In this document: in pieces, positions 15,799-21,992 of the stretch
Layout: every line of letters begins with the position of its first letter
Position numbering within the stretch: the stretch's first letter is position 1
Assembly (NCBI GenBank): GCA_035719045.1
Contig: DASTGO010000477.1
Coordinates: 1 to 28,936, forward strand
Source: DASTGO01 sp035719045
Lineage (GTDB): Bacteria > Actinomycetota > Actinomycetes > Actinomycetales > Kineosporiaceae
Length of the DNA stretch: 28,936 bases
Direction of reading: 5' to 3'
The notes under the pieces: generated by a model
Database searches by the model: none
Seen by the model: the letters and a program-made list of their open reading frames with translations, nothing else
Told to the model about the DNA's origin: nothing
Position numbers and translations under genes: made by a program

Positions 15799-15839
15799 CG
15801 GACACCCCGAGACGCTAGAACGAGATCATCCGGTGTCCG
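15799..15839. repeat. Inverted repeat between the first GerMN gene and the sigma gene
   Basis: CGGACACC (15799-15806) and GGTGTCCG (15832-15839) are perfect 8-bp arms around 25 bases. The element lies 27 bases after the GerMN stop and its right arm touches the candidate ECF promoter at 15840. It could be a terminator for the first gene or an operator for the sigma gene. No U-run follows. Confidence 0.5.
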
Positions 15840-15870
15840 GGGGCAACCGCTCACGACAGGTGGGCGTGTA
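15840..15870 (+). promoter_or_regulatory. candidate ECF-type promoter of the SigE-family sigma gene
   Basis: GGGGCAACC at 15840-15848, a 16-base spacer, then CGTGTA at 15865-15870. CAAC-type -35 boxes with 16-base spacers and CGT-type -10 boxes are usual for ECF sigma factors, so self-activation is a reasonable guess. The first in-frame GTG (15877) begins six bases after the -10. Confidence 0.45.
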
Positions 15871-15957
15871 CGGGGCGTGGTAGCAGCGAGCACGACGGCC
15901 GAACATCTGCTGGCCGTCCCCACCCTCACCGTCGCGCCGGCGCGGAGGGAGCGGGTC

Positions 15958-16524
15958 GTGCGCGGTCGGGGGGATCGCGGGACACACACGGGTACGCCGT
16001 CCCGGGACGATCCGTCCACCTGGGACGCCGACACCGCCGTCTCGATGCTGTACTCCACGCACTGGAACCACCTGGTCCGGCTCGCCGCCCTGCTCACGCG
16101 GGACAGCTCGGTGGCCGAGGAGATCGTCCAGGACGCCTTCATCCGGTTCCACGGCCGGTGGGAGCGGCTGGCCGACCCCGGCGCCGCACAGGCCTACCTG
16201 AGGGCCAGCGTCGTCAACGGGGCCAGGTCCGCGCTGCGGCACCGGTCGGTGGAAGAGCGGTACCGCCAGCCCGGGCCGCCCGCCCCGGCAGGCCCGGAGG
16301 AACTGGCCGTCCGGGCCGACACCGACGCCCGCGTGCTCAACGCCCTGCACACCCTGCCCCGCCGGCAGCGGGAGGTGCTGGTCCTGCGGTACTACGGCGA
16401 CCTGTCGGAACTGGAGATCGCCCAGGCCCTCGGTCTCAGCCGGGGAGCGGTCAAGAGCCACGCCCACCGCGGCCTGGCCTCCCTGAAGGCAGCCCTGGTC
16501 ACGTCCGGGGAGGTGCAGTCGTGA
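15958..16524 (+). CDS. SigE-family (ECF) RNA polymerase sigma factor
   Basis: A 188-residue sigma factor with region 2 (LYSTHWNHLVRLAALLTRDS, then VAEEIVQDAFIRFHGRW) and region 4 (LPRRQREVLVLRYYGDLSE, then IAQALGLSRGAVKSHAHRGL as the -35-binding helix-turn-helix). This is the layout of the actinobacterial SigE family (TIGR02983-like). Two starts are possible. GTG 15958 has GGAGGGA seven bases upstream and gives a normal length. GTG 15877 adds 27 residues and sits six bases after a possible -10, so it could start a leaderless message. The stop overlaps the next GerMN start in GTGA, tying the sigma factor to that membrane protein. It may direct its own transcription and that of the preceding GerMN gene. 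Confidence 0.93.
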   Translation: MRGRGDRGTHTGTPSRDDPSTWDADTAVSMLYSTHWNHLVRLAALLTRDSSVAEEIVQDAFIRFHGRWERLADPGAAQAYLRASVVNGARSALRHRSVEERYRQPGPPAPAGPEELAVRADTDARVLNALHTLPRRQREVLVLRYYGDLSELEIAQALGLSRGAVKSHAHRGLASLKAALVTSGEVQS

Positions 16525-17600
16525 GTGACATGCCCCACCTCAGCGGGCCCGAACCGACCGACCCCGAGGACCGGCGGATCGCCGACCTGCTCGGCGGCGC
16601 CCTGCACCGGGAGGCCGCCCGGGTGAGCCCCTCCCCCGACGGTCTGCAGCGCATCCAGCGCGAACTGCGCTCCCGCACCGTCCCGCGGCCGGCCGCCTGG
16701 TTCGGCAGGCTCGCCCCCGCGCTGACGGCGGCCGCGGCGGTGGCGGTGCTGGCGGTGGCCGGCACCGTGGGGGTCCGGCTGACCGACCGGCCGTCCGCCG
16801 GTGGCGCCGGTCCCGCCACCGCGCCGTCCGTGACCGCCGAGGCCCCGCCCGACAAGCTGCCGGTCTACGTGGTCGGCGACCAGGGCGGTCGGCGCTGGCT
16901 GTTCCGGGAGTACCGGTCCACGCACGCCCGGACCGCGGACGAGCGGGTGGCCGAGGCAGTCACCGACGCCGTGACCCTCGCCCCGGCCGACCTGGACTAC
17001 GACGTCCGCCTGTTCGAGGGCGCGCTGCCCGGACAGGCCCGCGCGCAGGTGTCCGACCAGCTGATCACCCTGACCCTGACCGCCGCGATGGCCACCCGGC
17101 CCGGCGCGACCACGGCCGACGCCGAGCTGGCCGTCCAACAGTTGGTCTGGACCGCCACGGCCACCGCCGGACCGGGCTACGCCTCGACCCCGGTCCGGAT
17201 CACCGTGGCGAACGGCGAGCAGTCCCTGTTCGGCCGGCTGCCTCTGGACCGGACCTTCACCCGGGGCGCCGGTTCCACGGACCCCCGGGCCCCGATCTGG
17301 GTCATCAGCCTCGCCGACCGGACCGACGTGGGGCACCGGCCGATCACGGTGTCCGGGGACGCGGTCCTGGGCAGCGGCGGATCTGTCAGCTGGACCCTGG
17401 CCCGGGACGGTGTCGAGGTCGCCCGCGGCACGGCGCAGGTGACCTCGCACAGCGGGTCCCGCACCGGGTGGACGTTCGCCCCCGACACGACGGCCAGCGG
17501 GCAGTACCTGCTCACGGTGACCCTGCATCCCGGCAGCGGCACCCGGCTGCCGTCCACCTCAACCCCCTGGCAGGACAGCAAGACCTTCCGCGTCTCCTGA
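16521..17600 (+). CDS. Membrane GerMN-Gmad2 protein coupled to the sigma factor; candidate anti-sigma
   Basis: A 359-residue single-pass membrane protein. A short cytosolic N-terminus (about 60 residues, with DRRIADLLGGALHREAARV and SPDGLQRIQREL) resembles the sigma-proximal segments of proteins encoded after SigE-family sigma genes. The transmembrane helix is at about 64-87. The outer part has a GerMN-like domain (about 112-250; LAVQQLVWTATATAG) and a Gmad2-like Ig fold (about 257-359; WTLARDGVEVARGTAQV, YLLTVTLHPGSG). The start is GTG at 16521 with GGGGAGG ahead, overlapping the sigma stop. Position, topology and coupling suggest it binds the sigma factor and senses the cell surface; no ZAS zinc motif is seen. 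Its outer domains parallel those of the protein at 13387, so the two look like paralogues. Confidence 0.82.
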   Translation: MSDMPHLSGPEPTDPEDRRIADLLGGALHREAARVSPSPDGLQRIQRELRSRTVPRPAAWFGRLAPALTAAAAVAVLAVAGTVGVRLTDRPSAGGAGPATAPSVTAEAPPDKLPVYVVGDQGGRRWLFREYRSTHARTADERVAEAVTDAVTLAPADLDYDVRLFEGALPGQARAQVSDQLITLTLTAAMATRPGATTADAELAVQQLVWTATATAGPGYASTPVRITVANGEQSLFGRLPLDRTFTRGAGSTDPRAPIWVISLADRTDVGHRPITVSGDAVLGSGGSVSWTLARDGVEVARGTAQVTSHSGSRTGWTFAPDTTASGQYLLTVTLHPGSGTRLPSTSTPWQDSKTFRVS

Positions 17601-17699
17601 GCAGCCGCCGGGACCCCGCACCGGCGCTCGGCCCGTCACGGGTCAGCCGGGTCTGCCGGCCGAACCTGCTGGGGGCCGTCGGGCGGGGGACCGGACCGG

Positions 17700-18467
17700 T
17701 CAGCTCCAGCGGCCGAGCCGGGCCGACAGCACCGCCAGGGCCGCGGAACCGGCCGAGGAGGAGCGCAGCACCTGCGGACCGAGCCGGACCGGCTGCGCGC
17801 CCACCGCGGTGAGCACGGCCAGTTCGTCCGCGCCGATCCCGCCCTCGGGACCGACCACGACGAGGACCTCCACCGGGCTGCCGTCGGCCGGCAGGTCCAG
17901 CCCGGCGAGCGCGGTCCGGGCCTCCTCGTGCAGCACTAGGGCGATCCCGCCCCCGGCACCGGTCTCGCGGATCCGCCCGGCCAGCGCCGTGGTGGCGACC
18001 GCAGGCGCGACCGGCGGCAGGTCGGCCCGCCGGGACTGTTTGGCCGCCGCCCGGACGGTGTCCTCCCAGCGCCGCCGGGACTTCTCCCCGCGCTCCCCCG
18101 ACCAGACGACCACGCAGCGCGCCGCCTGCCAGGGGATCACCGCGTCGACGCCGAGTTCCGTCGCGGTCTCCACGGCGAGCTCGTCCCGCCCGCCCTTGGC
18201 CAGGGCCTGGACCAGCACCAGCCGCGGCTGCCGGGGAACGTGCTCGACCAGCCCTTCCACGCGCAGCGTCACACGGTCCCGGTCGACGCCGGTGACCACG
18301 GCCTCGGCGACCCGGCCGGATCCGTCGGCGACGTCGACCCGCTCCCCCGGACGGGTCCGGCGCACCGTGGCGGCGTGCCGGCCCTCCGGTCCGTCGAGGG
18401 TGAGCCCGGCGCCGGCGGCGACCCCGTCGAGGCCACCCCTCGGCACCAGGTACAGCGGCGGGGTCAC
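17700..18467 (-). CDS. rsmE: 16S rRNA (uracil(1498)-N(3))-methyltransferase RsmE
   Basis: RsmE methylates N3 of U1498 in 16S rRNA using SAM. The 255-residue protein has an N-terminal PUA-like domain (GPEGRHAATVRRTRPGERV) and a SPOUT knot domain with ALAKGGRDELAVETATELGV, VVVGPEGGIGADEL and the SAM-binding LGPQVLRSSSAGSAAL. The usual LRTETA reads LRSSSA here, a change I regard as tolerated in actinobacteria. The start is GTG at 18467, overlapping the dnaJ stop in GTGA. hrcA-dnaJ-rsmE is a conserved order. It converges with the second GerMN gene; the 99-base gap shows no convincing terminator. Confidence 0.95.
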   Translation of the reverse strand: MTPPLYLVPRGGLDGVAAGAGLTLDGPEGRHAATVRRTRPGERVDVADGSGRVAEAVVTGVDRDRVTLRVEGLVEHVPRQPRLVLVQALAKGGRDELAVETATELGVDAVIPWQAARCVVVWSGERGEKSRRRWEDTVRAAAKQSRRADLPPVAPAVATTALAGRIRETGAGGGIALVLHEEARTALAGLDLPADGSPVEVLVVVGPEGGIGADELAVLTAVGAQPVRLGPQVLRSSSAGSAALAVLSARLGRWS

Positions 18468-19603
18468 CGCCCGGACAGCCGCTCGCGCAGCTTGCCGAAG
18501 ACGGTCTGGTGGGCCGGGGTCAGCCGTCCGGCCGGGCGCTCCTCGCCGCGCAGCCGCGCCAGCTCCCGCAGCAGCGCCTCCTGCTGCTCGTCCAGCCGGG
18601 TCGGGGTCATCACGGTCAGGTGGACGACGAGGTCGCCCCGGCCGCCGCCGCGCAGGTGGGTCACACCGAGCCCACGCAAGGTCACCAGCTCGCCTGACTG
18701 CAGTCCGGGCCGGACCTCGACCTCCTCGACGCTCTCGAGAGTGTGCAGCTCCAGGGCGGTGCCCAGGGCCGCGGCCGTCATCGGCACCTCGAGGGTGCAG
18801 TGCAGGTCGTCGCCACGGCGGGTGAACACCTGATGCGGCTTCTCGACGATCTCGACGTACAGGTCCCCGGGCGGCCCGCCGGCGGGGCCCACCTCCCCCT
18901 GCCGCGAGAGCTGGATCCGGGTGCCGGTGTCCACCCCGGCCGGGATCTTGATGGTGAGGCTGCGCCGGGTGCGGACCCGGCCCTCACCGGAACACTCCAG
19001 ACAGGGCTCGGGAATCACGGTGCCGTAGCCGTGACAGGCCACGCAGGCCTGGGTGGTCATCACCTGGCCGAGCAGGGACCGGGCGATCCGCTGCACCTGG
19101 CCACGGCCGTGGCAGACCTCGCAGGTCTGCGGCTGGGTGCCGGGCTGGCAACAGGACCCCTGGCAGGTGGGGCAGACCACGGCCGTCTCCAACTGGAGCT
19201 CACGCTGGCTGCCGAACGCCGCCTCGACCAGGTCGATCTCGATCCTGATCAGGGCGTCCTGGCCCCGGCGCTGCCGCGGGGTCGGCCCGCGGGTCCCGGC
19301 TGCGGCACCGAAGAAGGTCTCGAAGATGTCACTGAACCCGAAGCCGGGGCCGAACCCGCCACCGCTGGCGTTCGGGTCCACCCCCAGGTCGTACGCCTGC
19401 CGGCGCTCGGGGTTCGACAGCACCTCATAGGCCCGGCCGACCTCTTTGAACCGCTCCTCGGTGTCCGGCCCCGGGTTGACGTCCGGATGGAGCTGGCGGG
19501 CGAGCTTGCGGTAGGCCTTCTTGATCTCCTCGGGCGTCGCGTCCCGGGAGACGCCGAGCACCTCGTAGTAGTCGCTCACCACACTCCGTCGTGGATCAGT
19601 CAT
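18464..19603 (-). CDS. dnaJ: Chaperone DnaJ (DnaJ2 type, linked to hrcA)
   Basis: A 379-residue type I Hsp40 that loads substrates on DnaK and stimulates its ATPase. The J-domain carries HPD at 39-41. A Gly/Phe segment follows (GGGFGPGFGFSDIFETFF), then the zinc region from residue 144 with CPTC, CEVC, CVAC and CLEC repeats, then the C-terminal substrate domains. The first repeat reads CxxCxGxC, with Cys151 where the second Gly is expected; the other three are normal. ATG 19603 overlaps the hrcA stop in ATGA; a GTG at 19579 (VSDYYEVLG) with GGAG close by is an alternative and matches the usual family start better. Heat-shock control is expected through the CIRCE site before hrcA. Confidence 0.96.
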   Translation of the reverse strand: MTDPRRSVVSDYYEVLGVSRDATPEEIKKAYRKLARQLHPDVNPGPDTEERFKEVGRAYEVLSNPERRQAYDLGVDPNASGGGFGPGFGFSDIFETFFGAAAGTRGPTPRQRRGQDALIRIEIDLVEAAFGSQRELQLETAVVCPTCQGSCCQPGTQPQTCEVCHGRGQVQRIARSLLGQVMTTQACVACHGYGTVIPEPCLECSGEGRVRTRRSLTIKIPAGVDTGTRIQLSRQGEVGPAGGPPGDLYVEIVEKPHQVFTRRGDDLHCTLEVPMTAAALGTALELHTLESVEEVEVRPGLQSGELVTLRGLGVTHLRGGGRGDLVVHLTVMTPTRLDEQQEALLRELARLRGEERPAGRLTPAHQTVFGKLRERLSGR

Positions 19604-20622
19604 GATGCGAGAATCCGTGACACATATCGGGCCACCGCACGCACGGCGGCCATCGCGGTCGGGTAGTCCATCCGGGTGGGTCCCAGGACGCCGAGGCGGG
19701 CGACCACCTCTCCCTGGGAACCGTAGCCGCTGGCGATGACGGCCGTCTCGGCGAGTCCTTCGTGTGCCGTCTCGCGTCCGATCAGGACGCCGACACCCGA
19801 GGAGTCCTCGGCCATCTCGGTGAGGAGTTTGAGCAGGACGACCTGCTCCTCCAGGGCCTCCAGCACCGGGCCGATCGAGCCGGCGAAGTCGGTGTTGGAG
19901 CGGGCCAGGTTGGCGGTCCCGGCCAGCACGATGCGCTCCTCGCGCTCGATGTCGAGGGAGTCCTCCACCGCCTCCAGCACCCGGACCACCAGCGCCCGGT
20001 CCTCGGGGCAGAAGGCCTGCGGGATTCCGTGCAGCGCCCGGGTGGCCTCAGCGAGCCGCCGCCCCACGGCCGCGGCGTTCACCCGGGCCCGCAACTCCCC
20101 GAGCAGGGCCTCGCTCGGCTCGGCCCCGACCTCGACCATGCGCTGCTCGACCCGCCCGGTGTTGGTGATCAGGACGACCAGCAGCCGCCCGCCGCCGACC
20201 GGGACCAGTTCGACGTGCCGCACCGTGGACCGGCTCAACGAGGGGTACTGCACGACCGCGACCTGCCGGGTCAGCTGGGCCAGCAGCCGGACCGTGCGGT
20301 CGACCACGTCGTCGAGATCGAGGGCACCGTCGAGCAGGGTCTGGATCGCCCGCTTCTCCGCCGGGGACAGTGGCTTGACCGTGGACAGCCGGTCCACGAA
20401 CAGCCGGTACCCCTTGTCGGTCGGCACCCGGCCGGCACTGGTGTGGGGCTGCGCGATGTAGCCCTCCTCCTCCAGCGCCGCCATGTCGTTGCGGATCGTC
20501 GCCGGTGACACGCCCAGGGAGTGCCGCTCCACGAGGGTCTTGCTGCCGACCGGCTCGCGGGTCTGCACATAGTCCTCGACGATTGCGCGCAGGACTGCAA
20601 GCCTTCGATCCTCCGACGACAC
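19600..20622 (-). CDS. hrcA: Heat-inducible transcription repressor HrcA
   Basis: HrcA represses chaperone genes by binding CIRCE and is released when chaperones are busy. The 340-residue protein has the N-terminal winged helix (RRLAVLRAIVEDYVQTREPV, then SPATIRNDMAALEEEGYIAQ and PHTSAGRVPTDKGYRLFVD). The C-terminal GAF-like dimerisation part ends in GPTRMDYPTAMAAVRAVARY. The start is GTG at 20622 (VSSEDRR) with GAGGAG nearby; the frame runs upstream to 20736 through the operator and is not credible. The CIRCE variant directly upstream indicates self-regulation. It is coupled to dnaJ by an ATGA overlap. Confidence 0.97.
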   Translation of the reverse strand: MSSEDRRLAVLRAIVEDYVQTREPVGSKTLVERHSLGVSPATIRNDMAALEEEGYIAQPHTSAGRVPTDKGYRLFVDRLSTVKPLSPAEKRAIQTLLDGALDLDDVVDRTVRLLAQLTRQVAVVQYPSLSRSTVRHVELVPVGGGRLLVVLITNTGRVEQRMVEVGAEPSEALLGELRARVNAAAVGRRLAEATRALHGIPQAFCPEDRALVVRVLEAVEDSLDIEREERIVLAGTANLARSNTDFAGSIGPVLEALEEQVVLLKLLTEMAEDSSGVGVLIGRETAHEGLAETAVIASGYGSQGEVVARLGVLGPTRMDYPTAMAAVRAVARYVSRILAS

Positions 20623-20625
20623 GGC

Positions 20626-20650
20626 TGGCACTCCTCTCTCGCGAGTGCCA
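20626..20650. promoter_or_regulatory. CIRCE operator (actinobacterial variant) before hrcA
   Basis: TGGCACTC, nine bases, GAGTGCCA: a perfect 8-bp inverted repeat with the CIRCE spacing of 9 and the conserved GCACTC/GAGTGC cores. The consensus is TTAGCACTC-N9-GAGTGCTAA, so A/T at the third position is G/C here. It ends four bases before the hrcA GTG and contains the ribosome site. TAAACT on the minus strand (20656-20651) is a good -10 box immediately upstream, so HrcA binding would cover the transcription start. Confidence 0.9.
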
Positions 20651-20656
20651 AGTTTA
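20651..20656 (-). promoter_or_regulatory. -10 box of hrcA-dnaJ-rsmE
   Basis: On the minus strand TAAACT matches the -10 pattern and adjoins the CIRCE element, the usual arrangement for HrcA-repressed promoters. The -35 region is GC-rich and not canonical. Confidence 0.55.
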
Positions 20657-20762
20657 CGGCCTCCCGCCGGGCAGGGGCGGATCGGGACCCCACCGGGTGA
20701 ACGGATCCGCCCCCCACCGCCGCGGAAATCGGTCAACCTGGACGATCACACCCATCCGAAGC

Positions 20763-20815
20763 GGGCGCGGTGGCACATCGCGCCCGCCTTCCGGGCGCCA
20801 TGTGCCACCGCGCCC
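20763..20815. repeat. Long near-perfect hairpin (24-position stem)
   Basis: GGGCGCGGTGGCACAT (20763-20778) is perfectly complementary to ATGTGCCACCGCGCCC (20800-20815). Inside, after a single C-C mismatch, GCGCCCG (20780-20786) pairs with CGGGCGC (20792-20798) around the loop CCTTC. The whole is a 24-position stem with one mismatch and a 5-base loop. It stands between two divergent genes, where a terminator has little purpose. It may be a mobile palindromic repeat, a small-RNA structure, or a barrier between the two promoters. Confidence 0.85.
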
Positions 20816-20944
20816 ACCAGGGCCACGGCGGGACAGGCCGGGCGGGTCCGGACGGGGCGGGTCCGGTGGCGGGTCCGGGCGGGCACGGACCGTGAGCAGG
20901 GGGCGGACGGCGCGCCGATCCACCGGCGGGCAGTGCCTGCGGGT

Positions 20945-20950
20945 TACCGT
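20945..20950 (+). promoter_or_regulatory. -10 box of the DUF3097 gene, probably leaderless
   Basis: TACCGT fits TANNNT and ends six bases before the ATG at 20957, with no SD sequence in between. This spacing suggests transcription begins at the start codon. Confidence 0.5.
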
Positions 20951-20956
20951 CGCGGG

Positions 20957-21817
20957 ATGCCGGGGCCGATGGACCGTTACCGCCACGACGTGCTCGCACC
21001 CGCACCTGCGCGAAGCCTGCCGGAGGTGGCAGCCGAACCCGGACTGGTGGTCGAGGACGTCCAGACCGGCTGGTGCGGGGCCGTGCTGCGGACCGAGAAG
21101 AGCGGCGGGATCCACCTCGTCGTCCTGGAGGACCGTCGCGGGAAGGTCCGCTCCTTCCCGCTCGGCCCGGGATTCTGGATCGACGGGGCACCGGTGCGGC
21201 TGGTCGCGCCGAAGGGTCCGGGGCCGGCGGTGGCCACCAGGACCGCGAGCGGATCGCGGGCCGTGCACGGGCTGCGCGCCCGGACCGCCCGGGCTTCCCG
21301 GATCCTCGTCGAGGGCCGCCACGACGCCGAACTCGTGGAAAGGGTCTGGGGCGACGACCTGCGGATCGAGGGCGTCGTGGTGGAGATGCTGGACGGTGTC
21401 GACGACCTGGCACAGGCGGTCGCCGACCTCGACCCGGGGCCCGGCCGACGGCTCGGCGTCCTGGTCGACCACCTGGTCGCGGGCACCAAGGAGTGGCACG
21501 AGGCCAGCGCGGTGATGCGGCTGCCCCGGGTGGCCGAGCACGTGCTGGTGGTCGGCCATCCCTACATCGACATCTGGCAGGCGGTCCGCCCTGCCCGACT
21601 CGGACTGGACGCCTGGCCGGTGATCCCGAAGGGCCGCCCGTGGAAGGAAGGCGTGCTGGACCGGCTCGGCTGGCCCCACGCCACGCAGGCGGACGTCGCG
21701 GCGGGCTGGCGACGGATCCTGGGCACGGTCCGGACCTATGCCGATCTCGAGCCCGACCTGCTCGGCCGGGTCGAGGAGCTCATCGACTTCGTCACCGGGG
21801 ACACGGCTGACTCCTGA
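20957..21817 (+). CDS. DUF3097 family protein
   Basis: A 286-residue actinobacterial protein of the DUF3097 family, function unknown. The N-terminus (MDRYRHDVLAP) and an early segment VEDVQTGWCGAVLRTEK are typical. From about residue 114, RILVEGRHDAELVERVWGDD and the following VVVEMLDGVDDLAQAV resemble a Toprim fold (glutamate in EGRHD, later acidic residues), and GVLVDHLVAGTKEWHEA fits a third strand. That points to metal-dependent nucleic-acid chemistry, but this is inference. ATG 20957 is preferred over ATG 20969 because of the -10 box six bases upstream. It stands alone and diverges from hrcA. Confidence 0.85.
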   Translation: MPGPMDRYRHDVLAPAPARSLPEVAAEPGLVVEDVQTGWCGAVLRTEKSGGIHLVVLEDRRGKVRSFPLGPGFWIDGAPVRLVAPKGPGPAVATRTASGSRAVHGLRARTARASRILVEGRHDAELVERVWGDDLRIEGVVVEMLDGVDDLAQAVADLDPGPGRRLGVLVDHLVAGTKEWHEASAVMRLPRVAEHVLVVGHPYIDIWQAVRPARLGLDAWPVIPKGRPWKEGVLDRLGWPHATQADVAAGWRRILGTVRTYADLEPDLLGRVEELIDFVTGDTADS

Positions 21818-21901
21818 CCGGCTCCGCGACGCTCCGACCGGGAGGGTCGGCGCGCTGCTGCGGAAGGAACGGACCACGGGCGGGAGGACCTCACCGCGGC
21901 C

Positions 21902-21924
21902 GGGGGGCTAACCCCCGCCGGGGG
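21902..21924 (+). terminator. G/C-run hairpins after DUF3097
   Basis: GGGGG (21903-21907), CTAA, CCCCC (21912-21916), GCC, GGGGG (21920-21924). The central C-run can pair with either G-run, giving two mutually exclusive 5-bp hairpins. It lies about 90 bases after the DUF3097 stop and before the next promoter; a terminator is the simplest reading. Confidence 0.35.
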
Positions 21925-21956
21925 CGGGCGGGTCTCCGGATCGTGCCCGGGCCCGC

Positions 21957-21976
21957 ACCTTCCTAGCGTGGAAGGT
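21957..21976 (+). promoter_or_regulatory. -10 box framed by a perfect 7-bp dyad, first DUF4870 gene
   Basis: ACCTTCC (21957-21963) and GGAAGGT (21970-21976) flank TAGCGT (21964-21969), a TANNNT -10 box, exactly. A protein bound to the dyad would block RNA polymerase. The ATG at 21993 follows with a strong AAGGAGGT. Confidence 0.55.
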
Positions 21977-21992
21977 GTCCAAGGAGGTCACC

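Larger units (their letters stand above)
20651..20956. other. Intergenic region between hrcA and DUF3097
   Basis: This 306-base gap between divergent genes holds the hrcA promoter at its left end, a long hairpin at 20763-20815, three copies of GCGGGTCCGG (20842-20851, 20857-20866, 20869-20878), and a possible leaderless -10 box at 20945-20950. No coding frame in it looks real. Confidence 0.7.

Noticed and set aside
17601..17699. Terminator between the second GerMN gene and rsmE
   Set aside because: The convergent gap has only short C/G-rich palindromes such as CCC-GTCAC-GGG; no stem is strong enough to call.
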